From positions 124,001 through 188,000 of the forward strand of contig CANJKZ010000265.1 of NCBI GenBank assembly GCA_947471745.1: a stretch of 64,000 bases of DNA. The letters are read 5' to 3'. A program made the translations under genes and the position numbers. Each line of letters begins with the position of its first letter. The stretch's first letter is position 1. Shown in pieces: positions 1 through 9,799 of the stretch. Under the pieces are notes generated by a model. The model had not been told where the DNA came from. It saw only the letters and a program-made list of their open reading frames with translations, and ran no database searches. Origin of the DNA: Closterium sp. Naga37s-1 (taxonomy: Eukaryota > Streptophyta > Zygnematophyceae > Desmidiales > Closteriaceae).

Positions 1-111
1 CCTAGTGAAGTCAGAGCTGTAGAAGAGACACACGTGCACAGACCTGGGTGAGTTGCGCAGCTATCTTGGCTTGCAAATCATCCGGGACAGAGCACGGCGC
101 ACCATCACCTT
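1..111 (+). mobile_element. copia pol fragment, end of reverse transcriptase
   Basis: Translation gives the stretch around TCTDLGELRSYLGLQI, which matches the region just after the YVDDL box in the larger copia copies of this window (compare about 58,275-58,390). The copy runs off the left edge and is cut on the right by the LTR of gypsy fragment G1. It is a fossil remnant of the same copia family as C1, C3, C4 and C5. The primer site, other domains and LTRs of this copy are outside the window or lost. Confidence 0.85.
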
Positions 112-473
112 TGTGAGGATCTGGTTTAGGAAAGATAAATCTATTGAATGATTCACCTGGGTACAAGGCGAGGCTATATATAGGCTCGACACAAAGGCAG
201 TAACCCTGGTGTTACCAGAAGGTTCCGCGGGTCGCGAAGCGTCCTGAACGGCTCCTTCCCAAATTCGGTAGAAGGCAATTTGGTGGCAACCGAAAAGCCT
301 AGAATTCGGTGCACTCAACCTAGTTCGGTGCTATAACTATAATAACTACAGTAAAAGCAACGGACCTAGGAAATCAAGCAAAAGAATGCAAGATAAAATA
401 AAGCTAAGCTAGTAATAGCATAATAAAGTCCAGGCAAGCTAGCAAAGCCAGCATAAACCGTCGTACTCTCACA
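112..473 (-). repeat. G1 LTR
   Basis: Reverse complement of the 368 bp LTR that bounds G2 (47,341-47,708 and 52,985-53,352). The shared start reads TGTGAGAGTACGACGG on the minus strand and the end TCCTCACA. A TATATATAG box sits about 90 bp before the end, where LTR promoters usually lie. It is noticeably more diverged from the G2 LTRs than those are from each other, so this is an older insertion. Confidence 0.88.
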
Positions 474-970
474 CGTCCCCCCCTCAAAGCTGGGTGGCGT
501 GAGAAACACCCTGCTTGACAAGATTGTCCTTGAGAGCACGGCGTGCATTGCCCATATCATCTTCTGCAACCCAACTGTCCTTCGATGGGTCATATCCCTT
601 CCAGCCGATCACGAACGCAAGCGTGTTGCCGCGTCTGCGTCGATGTGCGAGAGCTTTTTCCACCTCGTACTCTGGTTCATCCTGTATGAGAACAGGTGGT
701 GGTAGCGGTAGCTGGCATCCCTGGAACTGTTGGTTGGGGTCCTTGTAGGGCTTTAGTAGCTGAACATGGAAAGCGTTATGAAGCTTCCATGTAGTAGGTA
801 AGCACAAGCGGAATGTTACTGGTGTCACCTGTGCCTCAACGTGAAAAGGACCACAGAAGCGAGGCCGGAGATTGGACGGTAGGTGAGACAGGTTCAAGTT
901 GCGCGTGTCAAGAAGCACCTAATCTCCGACTACTACTGAGTGATCACGTCGCTGGCGATCGGCATCCTGC
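112..970 (-). mobile_element. Ty3/gypsy chromovirus, 3' fragment (G1)
   Basis: A minus-strand gypsy remnant of the same family as G2. It consists of one LTR (112-473) plus the end of the integrase and a chromodomain (about 484-918). The chromodomain shows the WKGYDP and DSWVAE signatures and is preceded by the GPF-type integrase tail. Chromodomains of this class are known to steer integration towards marked chromatin. Similarity to G2 stops near position 970, so the rest of the element is missing or diverged. It landed in a copia reverse transcriptase region (1-111). It is broken and incomplete. Confidence 0.85.
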
Positions 971-1306
971 TTCAACTCGTGGTAGAGCCCGGCCTCGCGC
1001 CTCTCGTGATCTCCGAGCTAAGGAAGTGCAAGGAGCTGGAGCGGTTCGAGATGGAGCACTTGGCAGGCCTCAATCGCGGATGGTCGGTGGCGACTTTCGA
1101 GGTCGAGGGTCATCCACCAGAGTGACTGCTTTTCCAGAACTCGGCTCAGGTTGGAATACGCTTTAGAGTTGTCTATGTGACGGTGTTGCTCTTACCGGGT
1201 GGTGAATGATTCGTGTTATGCTCCTTATGGTTGTATGACATCGGACTCGCCTTTCAAGAAACTAACCACGCCCCTGCTCTTGCATGCCTTCGCCACCATA
1301 CACTAG
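971..1306. other. Unassigned stretch
   Basis: About 330 bases between the recognisable gypsy similarity and the first Plavaka-like exon. A short open stretch (reading LVISELRKCKELERFEMEHL near 990-1,060, plus strand) has a protein-like look but matches nothing I recognise. It may be diverged gypsy sequence on the other strand or the 5' part of the DNA transposon. No promoter or terminal inverted repeat could be identified. Confidence 0.4.
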
Positions 1307-4140
1307 GCATTTGCTGAACTGTTGGGGCATCCCAACAACGCGCCTAGCTTCAAGCTCAAGGCACGTGTTGACGAGAACCCTGACACAGGTGAGCGTTGCT
1401 ATACTACGCCAAAAAAAGGAAGGTGGTGGAATGAATCTCAGGTAATCAAATACCCCTATTCTCGCCATAACCTGACCCGTGCTCATGCCGATTTTGCTGT
1501 GCTTTAGTGTCCAGGGCATCTGGAGTGTGTCATGTTCGTTGCATGCTATGAAACTGGTTTAATCCGTTTGACTACATCGTTACGTTGGTGGTGTTTGACA
1601 TCCTGATCCTGCCTATTTGTAAGGTGTAATAGCTGCCGGTTCGTGGTTGTTTATGATGCGTGTACATGATGCTTGACCATATGTTGCGTTGCCATTGTGT
1701 CGTGCATTTCAGGAACACTTCGGATGGTCCGAAGTCGTGGGGGGAATCATCCTGTATTCGGATGTGACTCACATGAGCAACAACGGCCGGAAGAAGGCGT
1801 GGCCACTCATGATGACGCTTGGCAACATCCTTCAGGCCAAGCATGGGGGAAAGCTGGGCACACGCTACTTGCCCTCCTTCCTATCCCCCCTGCCGCAATG
1901 TCTGCCGTGGAGAAGGTGATGCTCTTCCAGCGATGCGTCATCACCGTGCTGCAGCCGCTTCTCGATGGTATGGAAAGGTTCGTACTCGTGCCGCATTTTG
2001 TCATGTCGTCCAACAATCACCTGCAGAGTATGCAAAGTGTACCCTGACATATCATTCCCCTTTGCCACTATGCGTACCTGCACAAAGCGGTCGTCCAGCA
2101 CTTCTGTTGCCACATTCCCTGTTCCTTGCAACGGGTTTCGTCTCAGGGACCCTTTCGGTGATTGGCAGACCGTGCGGCCCCTGCAGTACGCCTAAGTTGC
2201 AACTACTCCGAGAGTGGCAAGATCACTTGCACACTCTTGCATGGATCGCCGATGTCGTGCAGCGTCTGCTATGCTGTACAGGTGAGCAAACATGCCATGT
2301 GCGCGCCTTCAATTCCATTGTCATTTGAATGTCGCCTGACGGAACTCATAAACTCACCTCCTTTGCCTGTTTATCCCATCCCACCCCCCCCCGTGCTACA
2401 CCAGGATCATCTGGTTGCTGTCAAGGCACAAAACACGCCGCGCACGCCTAAACAGCAGCAATGGATCGTGAATGAGGCAACTGGGTTGACATTAAGCCAT
2501 GACAACCCATGCAAGACCTATTCGACCTACCCGGTTGAGTAGAGCGACCTGTTTTACGGGCTACTGTGTAGTCTACGCACTCCGTGTTGCTCAGTAATAC
2601 CATGAACAAACCTTCCATAATGTTCAGCGGGTCTCTCAATTACATTTCTCCTCCATTCCCCACCACATCCCCTTTTCCAGTGTGTGCTCTGAAAGTGGGA
2701 TGTCCCAGGGACTGTGGGGCAATCCCTACCTCGTTGTCATCGCCTGACATTATGCACCAGGCGGATCTGGGCATGATGAGCCACATTGTGGCTGTCGTGC
2801 GCAAGATGAAGAAGCGGCGCGTGAAGCAGATGGACAGGTCAGTGTTTTGGGGGATTAGATTAGTTGCTCTTTTTCCTATACACTCCTAGTCGCACTCTCC
2901 TCCTCTTACTGACATGTTTCTGGATTTGTGCCGCCCTCGAACTGTTATGTATGCGCAGGCGCTTGTCCCTCATTCTCGACCGCACGCGCCTGAACCACAT
3001 GCGCCTACTGAAGAGCGCCTGCTTCGAGACCGGAGCATGTGTCGCGGCCTATGAGCACAGGGTCATCATGCAGGTATGAAAGCCATGGTGCATGTAATCA
3101 TCTTGTGCGATAGCGTGCACCATGTAGAAACAGCATCCCGAATCCGTACTACAATACACCCCCTGTTGTATATCTCAGTCTCCATTCTCTTGATCTCATC
3201 AATTCCGCCTCCAAACCTGTTTGTTCATCTTGTCACGCATCTCCCAACTACTCATACCAACCGCTCATCTTCCATTCTATGCAACCCTAAATTTGCAGGT
3301 TATGGTGTTTGTTTTTGCTGGACTGCTTCACTAGCCCTAGATGGATGCCATTTGTGGCTGGTACCTCTTGTGTTGCCAGCCAACGGGGCACACCAAGCGG
3401 TCCCAACGGGATCTCAAGAAGAAGACCTCCCCGTACTAATAACATGCATGTAAATCCCTGTGCATTGCATGAATGCCTGGCCACAGCACCTAAGCTGTTG
3501 CAGTAACCTATATTGGGAGGATGATGCTGATAAACCATGATAGTAAATCTATTAAAGTAGGCTGCAATATGTTGTAGTAGACTCTGATGTCCTTGCACAT
3601 GCTGTCAACTTCCGCTCCCATCAGGCTGGTTGAGTAGTTGCAGGCTGCTTTTCCAAAGCAGCCATCCTCCTGGTGCCTTGTGAAAACCCATCTCATGTTG
3701 CACTACATCGACTCCACTCACCGAGCGGGTCATGTCACCGAATTCAGCACCAACATGTTCGAGCACTTGCACGGACCGTTGGTAAAGAGGATCTACCGTC
3801 GGTCCAACAAGCGCAATGTAGATGGGCAGATTATGAAGTTCCACGCTAGGCACATTCCGAATGTTGTGCCGGTGGATGACCCTGCTGGCCGGGACACTGC
3901 CATGCGGCAAGTAAATCTGTTTAGTGATTGAATTGCAAGGATATGCATGCATAATGTAATAAACTCACTACTGTTTGTTGGCAGGCCATTGAGACGGGCA
4001 CATGGACTCTAATCAAAGAGTCCTACTTTCTCCTTGTAGAGTTACCAGAAGAACCCACCTCCACCAACTGGTCTGCAAGGAAGTGGGCCAAGTGCCCAAA
4101 CTGCCCTCAAGGATGCGCTACTACGTTATGCCGGATGCGT
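1307..4140 (+). pseudogene. Plavaka-like (CACTA superclade) DNA transposon transposase, spliced and degenerate
   Basis: A DDE transposase gene in about nine exons. Likely exons: 1,307-1,441 (ELLGHPNNAPSFKLKARV), from 1,713 (ILYSDVTHMS and AWPLMMTLGNI), to 2,281 (MSCSVCYA), from 2,405, 2,681-2,837 (DIMHQADLGMMSHIV), 2,959-3,073 (EHRVIMQ), from 3,299, about 3,638-3,910 (MLHYIDS, FEHLHGPLVKRIYRRSNKR) and from 3,985. Most junctions show textbook signals such as CAG|GTAATC, CAG|GTGAGC, TTTCAG and TTGCAG. Known from the family: the Plavaka group has an SD motif before a xxPxxLTxGNI block, an H-Q-x-D-L-G block, and an LHYxDxxR...FExLH...YRxSN block. All three occur here in order. Shifts of reading frame are needed near 1,900 (PLPQ to MSAVEKVMLFQR) and near 2,730 (GLWGNPYLV to SPDIMHQ), so it is a pseudogene. 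Terminal inverted repeats were not found; the right side is cut by copia C1. Confidence 0.72.
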
Positions 4141-4186
4141 CCCCAAGCTTAGAGAAAGTACTTGACTGATCATGCAATCAATCTTT

Positions 4187-4311
4187 TGTCAAACTCATAT
4201 GCTATAGTCTGTGTAGGCTGTAGCGGGGTAGACAATATGGGGTACAACACTTTTAGGTTTTCCTACTTGTACCCACCTTCTTGCTAGTTCATTCATTCCT
4301 CATTTCTCACA
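4187..4311 (+). repeat. C1 5' LTR
   Basis: 125 bp LTR beginning TGTCAAACTCATATGC and ending TCTCACA, matching the LTR pairs of C3, C4 and C5 with a few differences. The copia family in this window has unusually short LTRs (about 125 bp). Confidence 0.9.
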
Positions 4312-4439
4312 TGGTATAGAGCAGGTTCCCTAGTGGGAACTTTTCCTAGGGCCCACCACTGAAAATCGATTTTTTTTTTCCTGCCCTGAGATCGAGTCGC
4401 CCCTGACCGAGGCGCGCCCTATGTGCCGCCCTCCCCTTA

Positions 4440-4990
4440 GCGACCCGTCGCGCCGCCCTTAGCGGCCCCCCCTCTCACGGCCCCTCGCGGCCCCGTCGCC
4501 GCCCCCTAGCGGCCCGTCGCGCCGCCCTGAGCGGCCCGTGCGATCCCTTGCGGCCCCACCTCCACGGCCCCGTCGCCGCCCTCTCGCGGCCCTGTCGCCG
4601 CCCTCTCGCGGCCCCGTCGCCGCCGTTCGCGGCCCCGCCGCCGCCCTTAGCGGCCGCGTCGCCGCCCGTCGCAGCCCTGCAGCCGCTCCTCGCGGCCTCG
4701 TCGCCGCCCTCTCGCGGCCCCAGTGCCGCCCTCTCGCGGTCGGGTCGCCGCCCTCTTGCGGCCCCAGTGCCGCCCTCTTGCGGCCTCGTCGCCGCCCTCT
4801 CGCGGCCCCGTCGCCGCCCTCGTGCGGCCCCGTAGCCGCCCCTTTCGGCCCCTCCCCGGCCCCTTCACCGCCGAGCCGCTGAGCCGCCAAGCAGCCGAAC
4901 CGCCGAGCCGCCGAGCCGCCGAACCGCCGAGCCGCCGAGCCGCCGAGCCGCCTGCAGCCGAGCCGCCGAGCCGCTGAGGCCGCCGTCGAG
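4440..4990 (+). repeat. GC-rich leader minisatellite of C1
   Basis: Degenerate tandem repeats in the untranslated leader between the primer site and gag. The first part is built on a roughly 18-22 bp unit like GGCCCCGTCGCCGCCCTCTC; the second (about 4,860-4,980) on a 9 bp unit GCCGAGCCG. Equivalent leaders lie in C3, C4, C5 and N1, with different copy numbers. Proline- and alanine-rich reading frames across it are a by-product of the composition. Confidence 0.85.
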
Positions 4991-5924
4991 CCGCCACTAC
5001 CGAGCCACTGCCGAGCCGCTGCCACCGCAGTTGCAGCCCTGTTCCTACCGGCGCGCCCCGGCCCTACCCACCCGGACTGGTGAGAGCACTCCCTGCTAGA
5101 CCACTGCTGTCATGGCTACCACCAGTGTCCTTACCTTTGATGCTGAGGGTCGTGCTGTTGACTTCGAGGTCTGGGTCGATGACCTACAGCTCTTCCTACA
5201 GTGCGATAGGGCAGACGGACTCTCCCTGTTCGATCTCACCTCTGGTGCCTCTCCTGCCCCGCCTACTGATGCTGACAGCACTGTTCGCTCAAAGTGGGCC
5301 ACACGCGATGCTGCTGCCCGTCTTGCTGTGCGTCGCCACTTACCGACCGCTGAGTGTGCGCACTTTAGTCAGTACAAGAGTGCTAAGACCTTGTACGATG
5401 CTGTAGTTGCGCGCTACTCTTCCCCTGCCACTGCTGCCCTTAGCCGCCTCATGCTGCCGTACCTGTTTCCTGACCTCGCCGCCATTCCCACTGTCGCTGA
5501 CCTCGTTACGCACCTTTGCACTAGTGACACCCGCTACCGCGCTGCGCTTCCTGCTGAGTTCTGCGCCAAGAACCCCCCCCACCCCATGTACATCACCCTC
5601 TACTACATAGTCACCCGGCTCCCTGACTCCCTTCGCTCGGTCAGGGACCACTTCCTCTCTGTTTGCCCCACCACACTTACCGTTGACCTCCTCGAGGAGC
5701 GCCTCCTGGCAGCTGAGAAGAGTATAGTCGCTGTAGGAGCCTCTCGAGGTGACCCGCGTGCCCCTGTCTTTGAGGGGTGCTCCCCCTCCCCCCTTTTGCC
5801 CTCTGTTGCCTCTGCTGCTGCCGTCGACTTCGCTGGCACCGAGTCGGTCGGCGCTGCGTCTGCCCCTAGCGGGCGACGCCGCACCGGCAAGGGCAAGGGG
5901 GGCAAGGGCGCTGGAGGGGCTGGC

Positions 5925-6100
5925 AGGGGCGGTGGAGGTGGAGGTGGAGGAGGCGGAGGGAGTGGGGGTGGTGGTGGGAGTGGTGGCGGGGGTGGGGGCT
6001 TCGGTGGCGGCGGTGGCGGCGGAGGCGGCGGCGGCGGTGGCGGTGGGAGCGGAGGAGGAGGCGGCGGTGGCGGAGGTGGCGGCGGAGGAGGTGGAGCTAG
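5925..6100 (+). repeat. Polyglycine-coding tract in copia gag
   Basis: GGN-codon run (GGTGGCGGC-type) coding about 55 residues that are nearly all glycine with scattered serine. The same tract is at about 54,140-54,335 in C4 and, inverted, at about 41,880-42,090 in C3. Length differs between copies, as expected for slippage-prone DNA. Confidence 0.9.
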
Positions 6101-8138
6101 TCGGGGTGGCTCTGCGCAGCGGGGCGGCTTAGGTAGTGGTCAGCGCCAGCAGCAGCAGCGCACTCGTGAGACCCCGTCCCCCTAGCAGCTTCGTGAGTGG
6201 TACGCTGGGCATCAGCGAGGTGGTTGTACTGGTCCCTGTACCTACGTCCTCCGTACCGGCGACCGCGCTGGTGAGCAGTGCGGGGGCTCGCACTTCACCC
6301 AGCGCTGCTTCGGCCGCCTGACGGACGCTTGGCGTCACCAGTTCCCTGACGCCACTGAGATCCCTCGCTGGGGAGAGCTGTCTAGGGCGGGGGTTGCTAT
6401 CTTTGATCTTGACTATGATGCTATTCTTGCTGCCATGTATGCTGTGTCTACTAGTGATGAGGGTGACTGTTACCTGTGTGTTACGCCTGACCCGGGCATT
6501 GAGGCTGCTGCTCTAGGTGCTGGTGAGGCTGCTGCTCTAGGTGCTAGTGCGTCTGCTGCCCTAGGTGCTGGTGAGTCTGCTCTCTCAGGTACCACGTCGG
6601 CTCAGGCCTTACACACCTTCACCCTTGACTCGGGTGCTTCCCGCTCCTTCTTTCGAGACCGCACCACTCTTACGCCGCTTAGTCGGCCGGTTGCGGTCTC
6701 CCTGGCGGACCCCTCTGGGGGTCCTGTCCTTGCTCGCTTCTCCACTTTCTTACCGTGTCCGGCGGCCCCCTCTGGCACCCTGTCAGGTCTCTACCTCCCC
6801 TCGTTCTCTACGAACTTGGTGAGTGGTGCTGATCTACAGGATGGGGGGGTTGACCAGTTCACTCCTGCGAGTCAGCGGGTGACCCACTGTACGAGTCGGA
6901 CGGGCCGACACTTGGCCACGTTTACCCGTCGGTCGGGGTCGAGCCTGTACACACTGACTACTGAGTCTCCTCCGGTTGCTGAGTCTGGTCAGGTGGCTGC
7001 GTCGAGTCAGGTGTTTGCTGCAGCGTCCAGGTCTGGTCCTGAGTCTGCTCCCTGCTCGTGTCGTCTCCTGTCCCACCAGACTCTCCTTTGGCACCACCGC
7101 CTTGGTCACCCCTCCCTGCCTCGTCTCAGAGGCATGGCCTCCCGTGTCCTTGTCTCTGGTCTCCCCCGGTCCCTCCCTCCCCTCCCTCCGGGGCCTGCCC
7201 CTACCTGCGTTCCCTGCGTCGAGGGGCGGCAGCGCGCCGCCCCTCACTCCTCCGAGTTTCCTCCGACAGAGGCTCCCCTGCAGACTCTTCACATGGACGT
7301 GTGGGGCCCCGCCCGCGTCCGTGGCCAGGGTCACGAGCGTTACTTCCTGTTGGTGGTTGACGACTACTCGCGTTACACCACGGTGTTCCCCTTGCGCAGC
7401 AAGGGTGACGTCACTGAGGTGTTGATTGACTGGATCCGCGCGGCTCGTCTCGAGCTCAGAGAGAGTTTCGGCTCGGACTTTCCTGTTCTGCGTCTGCACT
7501 CTGACAGAGGCGGGGAGTTTTCCTCTGCCCGTCTGGGAGCCTTCTGTCGTGCACAGGGCATCCGCCAGACCTTCACGCTTCCGGCCTCTCCACAGCAAAA
7601 TGGGATTGCTGAGCGCCGCATTGGCATGGTCATGGACGTCGCTCGTACGTCCATGATCCATGCGGCTGCTCCCCATTTTCTGTGGCCGTTTGCGGTTCAG
7701 TACGCAGCGCATCAGCTCAACCTTCAGCCCCGGGTCTCCTTGCCAGAGACCTCCCCCACCTTGCGGTGGACGGGGAAGGTTGGCGATGCGTCTGCGTTTC
7801 GGGTCTGGGGATCTCGGGCGTTTGTCCGCGACTTGTCTGCGGACAAGCTGTCCCCCCGTGCGGTTCCCTGCGTCTTCCTTGGCTTCCCCCCTGACGCGCC
7901 TGGTTGGCAGTTTTACCACCCCACCTCGCGCCGTGTTCTGTCCTCCCAGGACGTCACGTTTGACGAGTCAGTTCCTTACTACCGTCTCTTCCCCTACCGC
8001 ACTGCGCCCGTCCCCCCGCCGCCGCTCTTCCTTGCGCCAGGTCCTCCCCCAGTAGACCCTCTCCCCCCTCAGGGTCCTGCCCCGTCAGGTGTGTCCCAGG
8101 TAGACGCAGTCGAGCCTGTCGAGGTAGCTGTTGACTCT

Positions 8139-8335
8139 GGTGCTGCTAGGGGTGCTGAGCCTGGGGGTGCTGAGTCTGGGGGTGCTGAGCCTGGGGGTGC
8201 GGAGCCTGGGGGTGCGGAGCCTGGGGGTGCTGAGTCTGGGGGTGCGGAGCCTGGGGGTGCGGAGCCTGGGGGTGCTGAGCCTGGGGGTACGGAGCCTGGG
8301 GGTGCTGAGCCTGGGGGTGCGGAGCTTGGGGGTGC
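8139..8335 (+). repeat. 15 bp tandem repeat in the copia integrase-RT linker
   Basis: About 13 copies of a unit like GCGGAGCCTGGGGGT, coding AEPGG in the pol frame. C4 has about 8 copies (56,385-56,515), C3 about 10 (39,640-39,800, inverted) and C5 about 5 (60,766-60,850). The 15 bp unit keeps any reading frame when copies are gained or lost. Confidence 0.88.
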
Positions 8336-9239
8336 TGGGTCTGCTTGTGTGACCTCTGGCGGTGCTGGGTTTGGAGGCCCTTCGGGTGCTTCGTCGAGTC
8401 GGGAGCTACCCTCTCCGCAGGAGCTGCGCGAGTGGTTTGCCCGGCGCTGGAGCCGTGCTGCTGGAGCTGGAGGTGCTACTGTTTCTGCTGGTCCTGGAGG
8501 TGCTCGTACTGGCGGTACTGGAGCTGCTGGGACTGCTGGAGTTGGTCCTGCTGGAGGTCTGCTGGAGCTGCTGGCGGTACTGGGACTGGCGGTCCTGCTG
8601 GAGTTGGTGCTACTGGAGCTGCTGGAGCTGGAGCTGGAGCTGCTGGGGGTGTTGGCGCTGGAGGTGCTGCTGGCGCTGGTGCTTCTGAGGGTGCTGGAGT
8701 TGGCGCTGTTCGAGCTGGAGGTGCTGCTGGCGCTGGTGCTGCCGCTGGGGGTACTAGTGCTGTCCCTGCTGGTTCTGGCGGCGCTGCGCGGCCACGGCCG
8801 TACTTCGTTCCGCTCCTTGAGCAGGTTCTTGGTCTCCCGCCCTCTACTGGTCCTGCTCCTCCCTTAGAGTGTCCACAGCCTGTCCAGTCGCGGTCACAGT
8901 TACAGCCCGCTTCCCCCCTGCCTGCTCCTTCTCCCTACACTGGTCCTACTGGAGGTCTTGCTGAGCGTCGTGAGCCTGCGTCTCGTCCTGCGCCGCCTGT
9001 TCGTGCTGCTCGCACTAGTAGTCTTGCTCCGCGTCCGCGTCCTCCTGCGGTCCCAGGCACACACCAGATGGCACTGCGTCCGTCCACTGCTCCTCTGCGT
9101 GTCCCGTTGCCGTCTCCTCCAGATTCCTCTCTTCCTGTTCTTGCTGACCCGGAGTCTGACTCTCTTCGTGCTGCCAGTCCTACATGTTGTATTTTCGTGA
9201 TCGTCAGTAAGAGATATGATACAAGTTTTGGCTTTGTGT

Positions 9240-9675
9240 AAGGTGATGCTGATACACCTGTAAAGCACTCATTTGGCAGTATTGAACAGCTGCTGCCAAA
9301 CGAGCCACCCTCTCGCCCCCCTTGCTGCAGCATTGAAACATATTCTAGCAACTCTTCCAATTTCAGTGCATCGTTAATGTGAAGCTCCCGCGGCTGCTAC
9401 ATCAGACAGACAAACAAAAATCATCATTTTTAATCAATCAAATGCATGAAAATGGATATACAAAATAGTCAAAACCTTGTCTGAAAACTTATTTAAAAAA
9501 CAATACTTATTGGTGTATACGACTCTTATAGCGAGGGAGCGGATGGAGTAGTCAGGCGTAACGTGCGGTCTGCACAGAAAGGCAAGCTGTGTGATCGAAT
9601 CAGGGAGATGCTGGAAGGCAGAGCAAAGACATAGATTCAAGTAGCGTAATTTTGTCGAAGTACAAGTACTGTCAC
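9240..9675 (-). pseudogene. Leucine-rich repeat gene fragment
   Basis: On the minus strand near 9,590-9,670 the translation reads KLRYLNLCLCSAFQHLPD followed by SITQLAFL. This fits the plant-type LRR consensus LxxLxLxxCxxLxxLPxSIxxLxxL. A second piece at 9,240-9,395 (LKLEELLEYVSML) follows a possible acceptor (GTCTGATGTAG) and ends at a possible donor (ACAG|GTGTATC), so it could be a neighbouring exon of the same gene. Such repeats occur in plant and algal receptor and NBS-LRR proteins, but no NB-ARC, kinase or TIR part is visible and the role cannot be named. The fragment is boxed in by copia sequence on both sides and is probably dead. It is the best candidate for original host coding DNA in the window. 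Confidence 0.5.
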
Positions 9676-9689
9676 GGAGTACGCAAACA

Positions 9690-9777
9690 CTCCAACCTGG
9701 GACGCACAGGCTCAGCACCCCCAGGCCCCGCACCCGCAGGCTCAGCACCCCTAGCAGCACCAGACTCGACAGCTACC
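9690..9777 (-). mobile_element. Sliver of copia integrase-RT linker
   Basis: About 90 bp resembling the AEPGG-type linker of copia in inverted orientation (minus strand SGAARGAEPAGAGPGGAEP). It closely matches about 39,745-39,835 in C3. It has no LTR, so it is a fossil scrap or filler DNA left at a rearrangement point. Confidence 0.7.
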
Positions 9778-9799
9778 TTGCCAGTATGGTCAATCCCGA

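Larger units (their letters stand above)
5112..9190 (+). pseudogene. gag-pol region of C1 (fossil)
   Basis: Parts in order: gag (from the ATG near 5,112; FEVWVDDLQLFLQCDR block), polyglycine tract, aspartic protease (TLDSGASRSFF, about 6,615), the integrase zinc region (LLWHHRLGHPSL, about 7,090), integrase core (LHMDVWGP about 7,290, LHSDRGGEFSS about 7,500), a glycine/alanine/proline linker with a 15 bp tandem repeat, and then loss of similarity. In the copia order integrase precedes reverse transcriptase, as here. It is broken. Confidence 0.88.
4187..9193 (+). mobile_element. Ty1/copia element C1, 3' part missing
   Basis: A copia fossil with a 5' LTR (4,187-4,311), primer site (TGGTATAGAGCAGG just after the LTR), GC-rich leader, gag, polyglycine tract, protease, integrase and a repeat-rich linker. 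Similarity to C4 ends abruptly near 9,193, before the reverse transcriptase core, and unrelated LRR-type sequence follows. No 3' LTR or paired target duplication is seen. It lies directly after the Plavaka-like pseudogene, whose 3' end it seems to interrupt. It is broken, with a few internal breaks plus the missing end. Confidence 0.9.

Noticed and set aside
6834-7919. Long antisense frame (361 codons) across copia protease/integrase, also seen antisense in C4 (55,069-56,157) and C3 (40,026-40,796)
   Set aside because: The copies are nearly identical on the sense strand and use GC-ending codons that rarely make antisense stops. The antisense peptide is basic and repetitive with no known domain, so conservation is explained by the sense genes.
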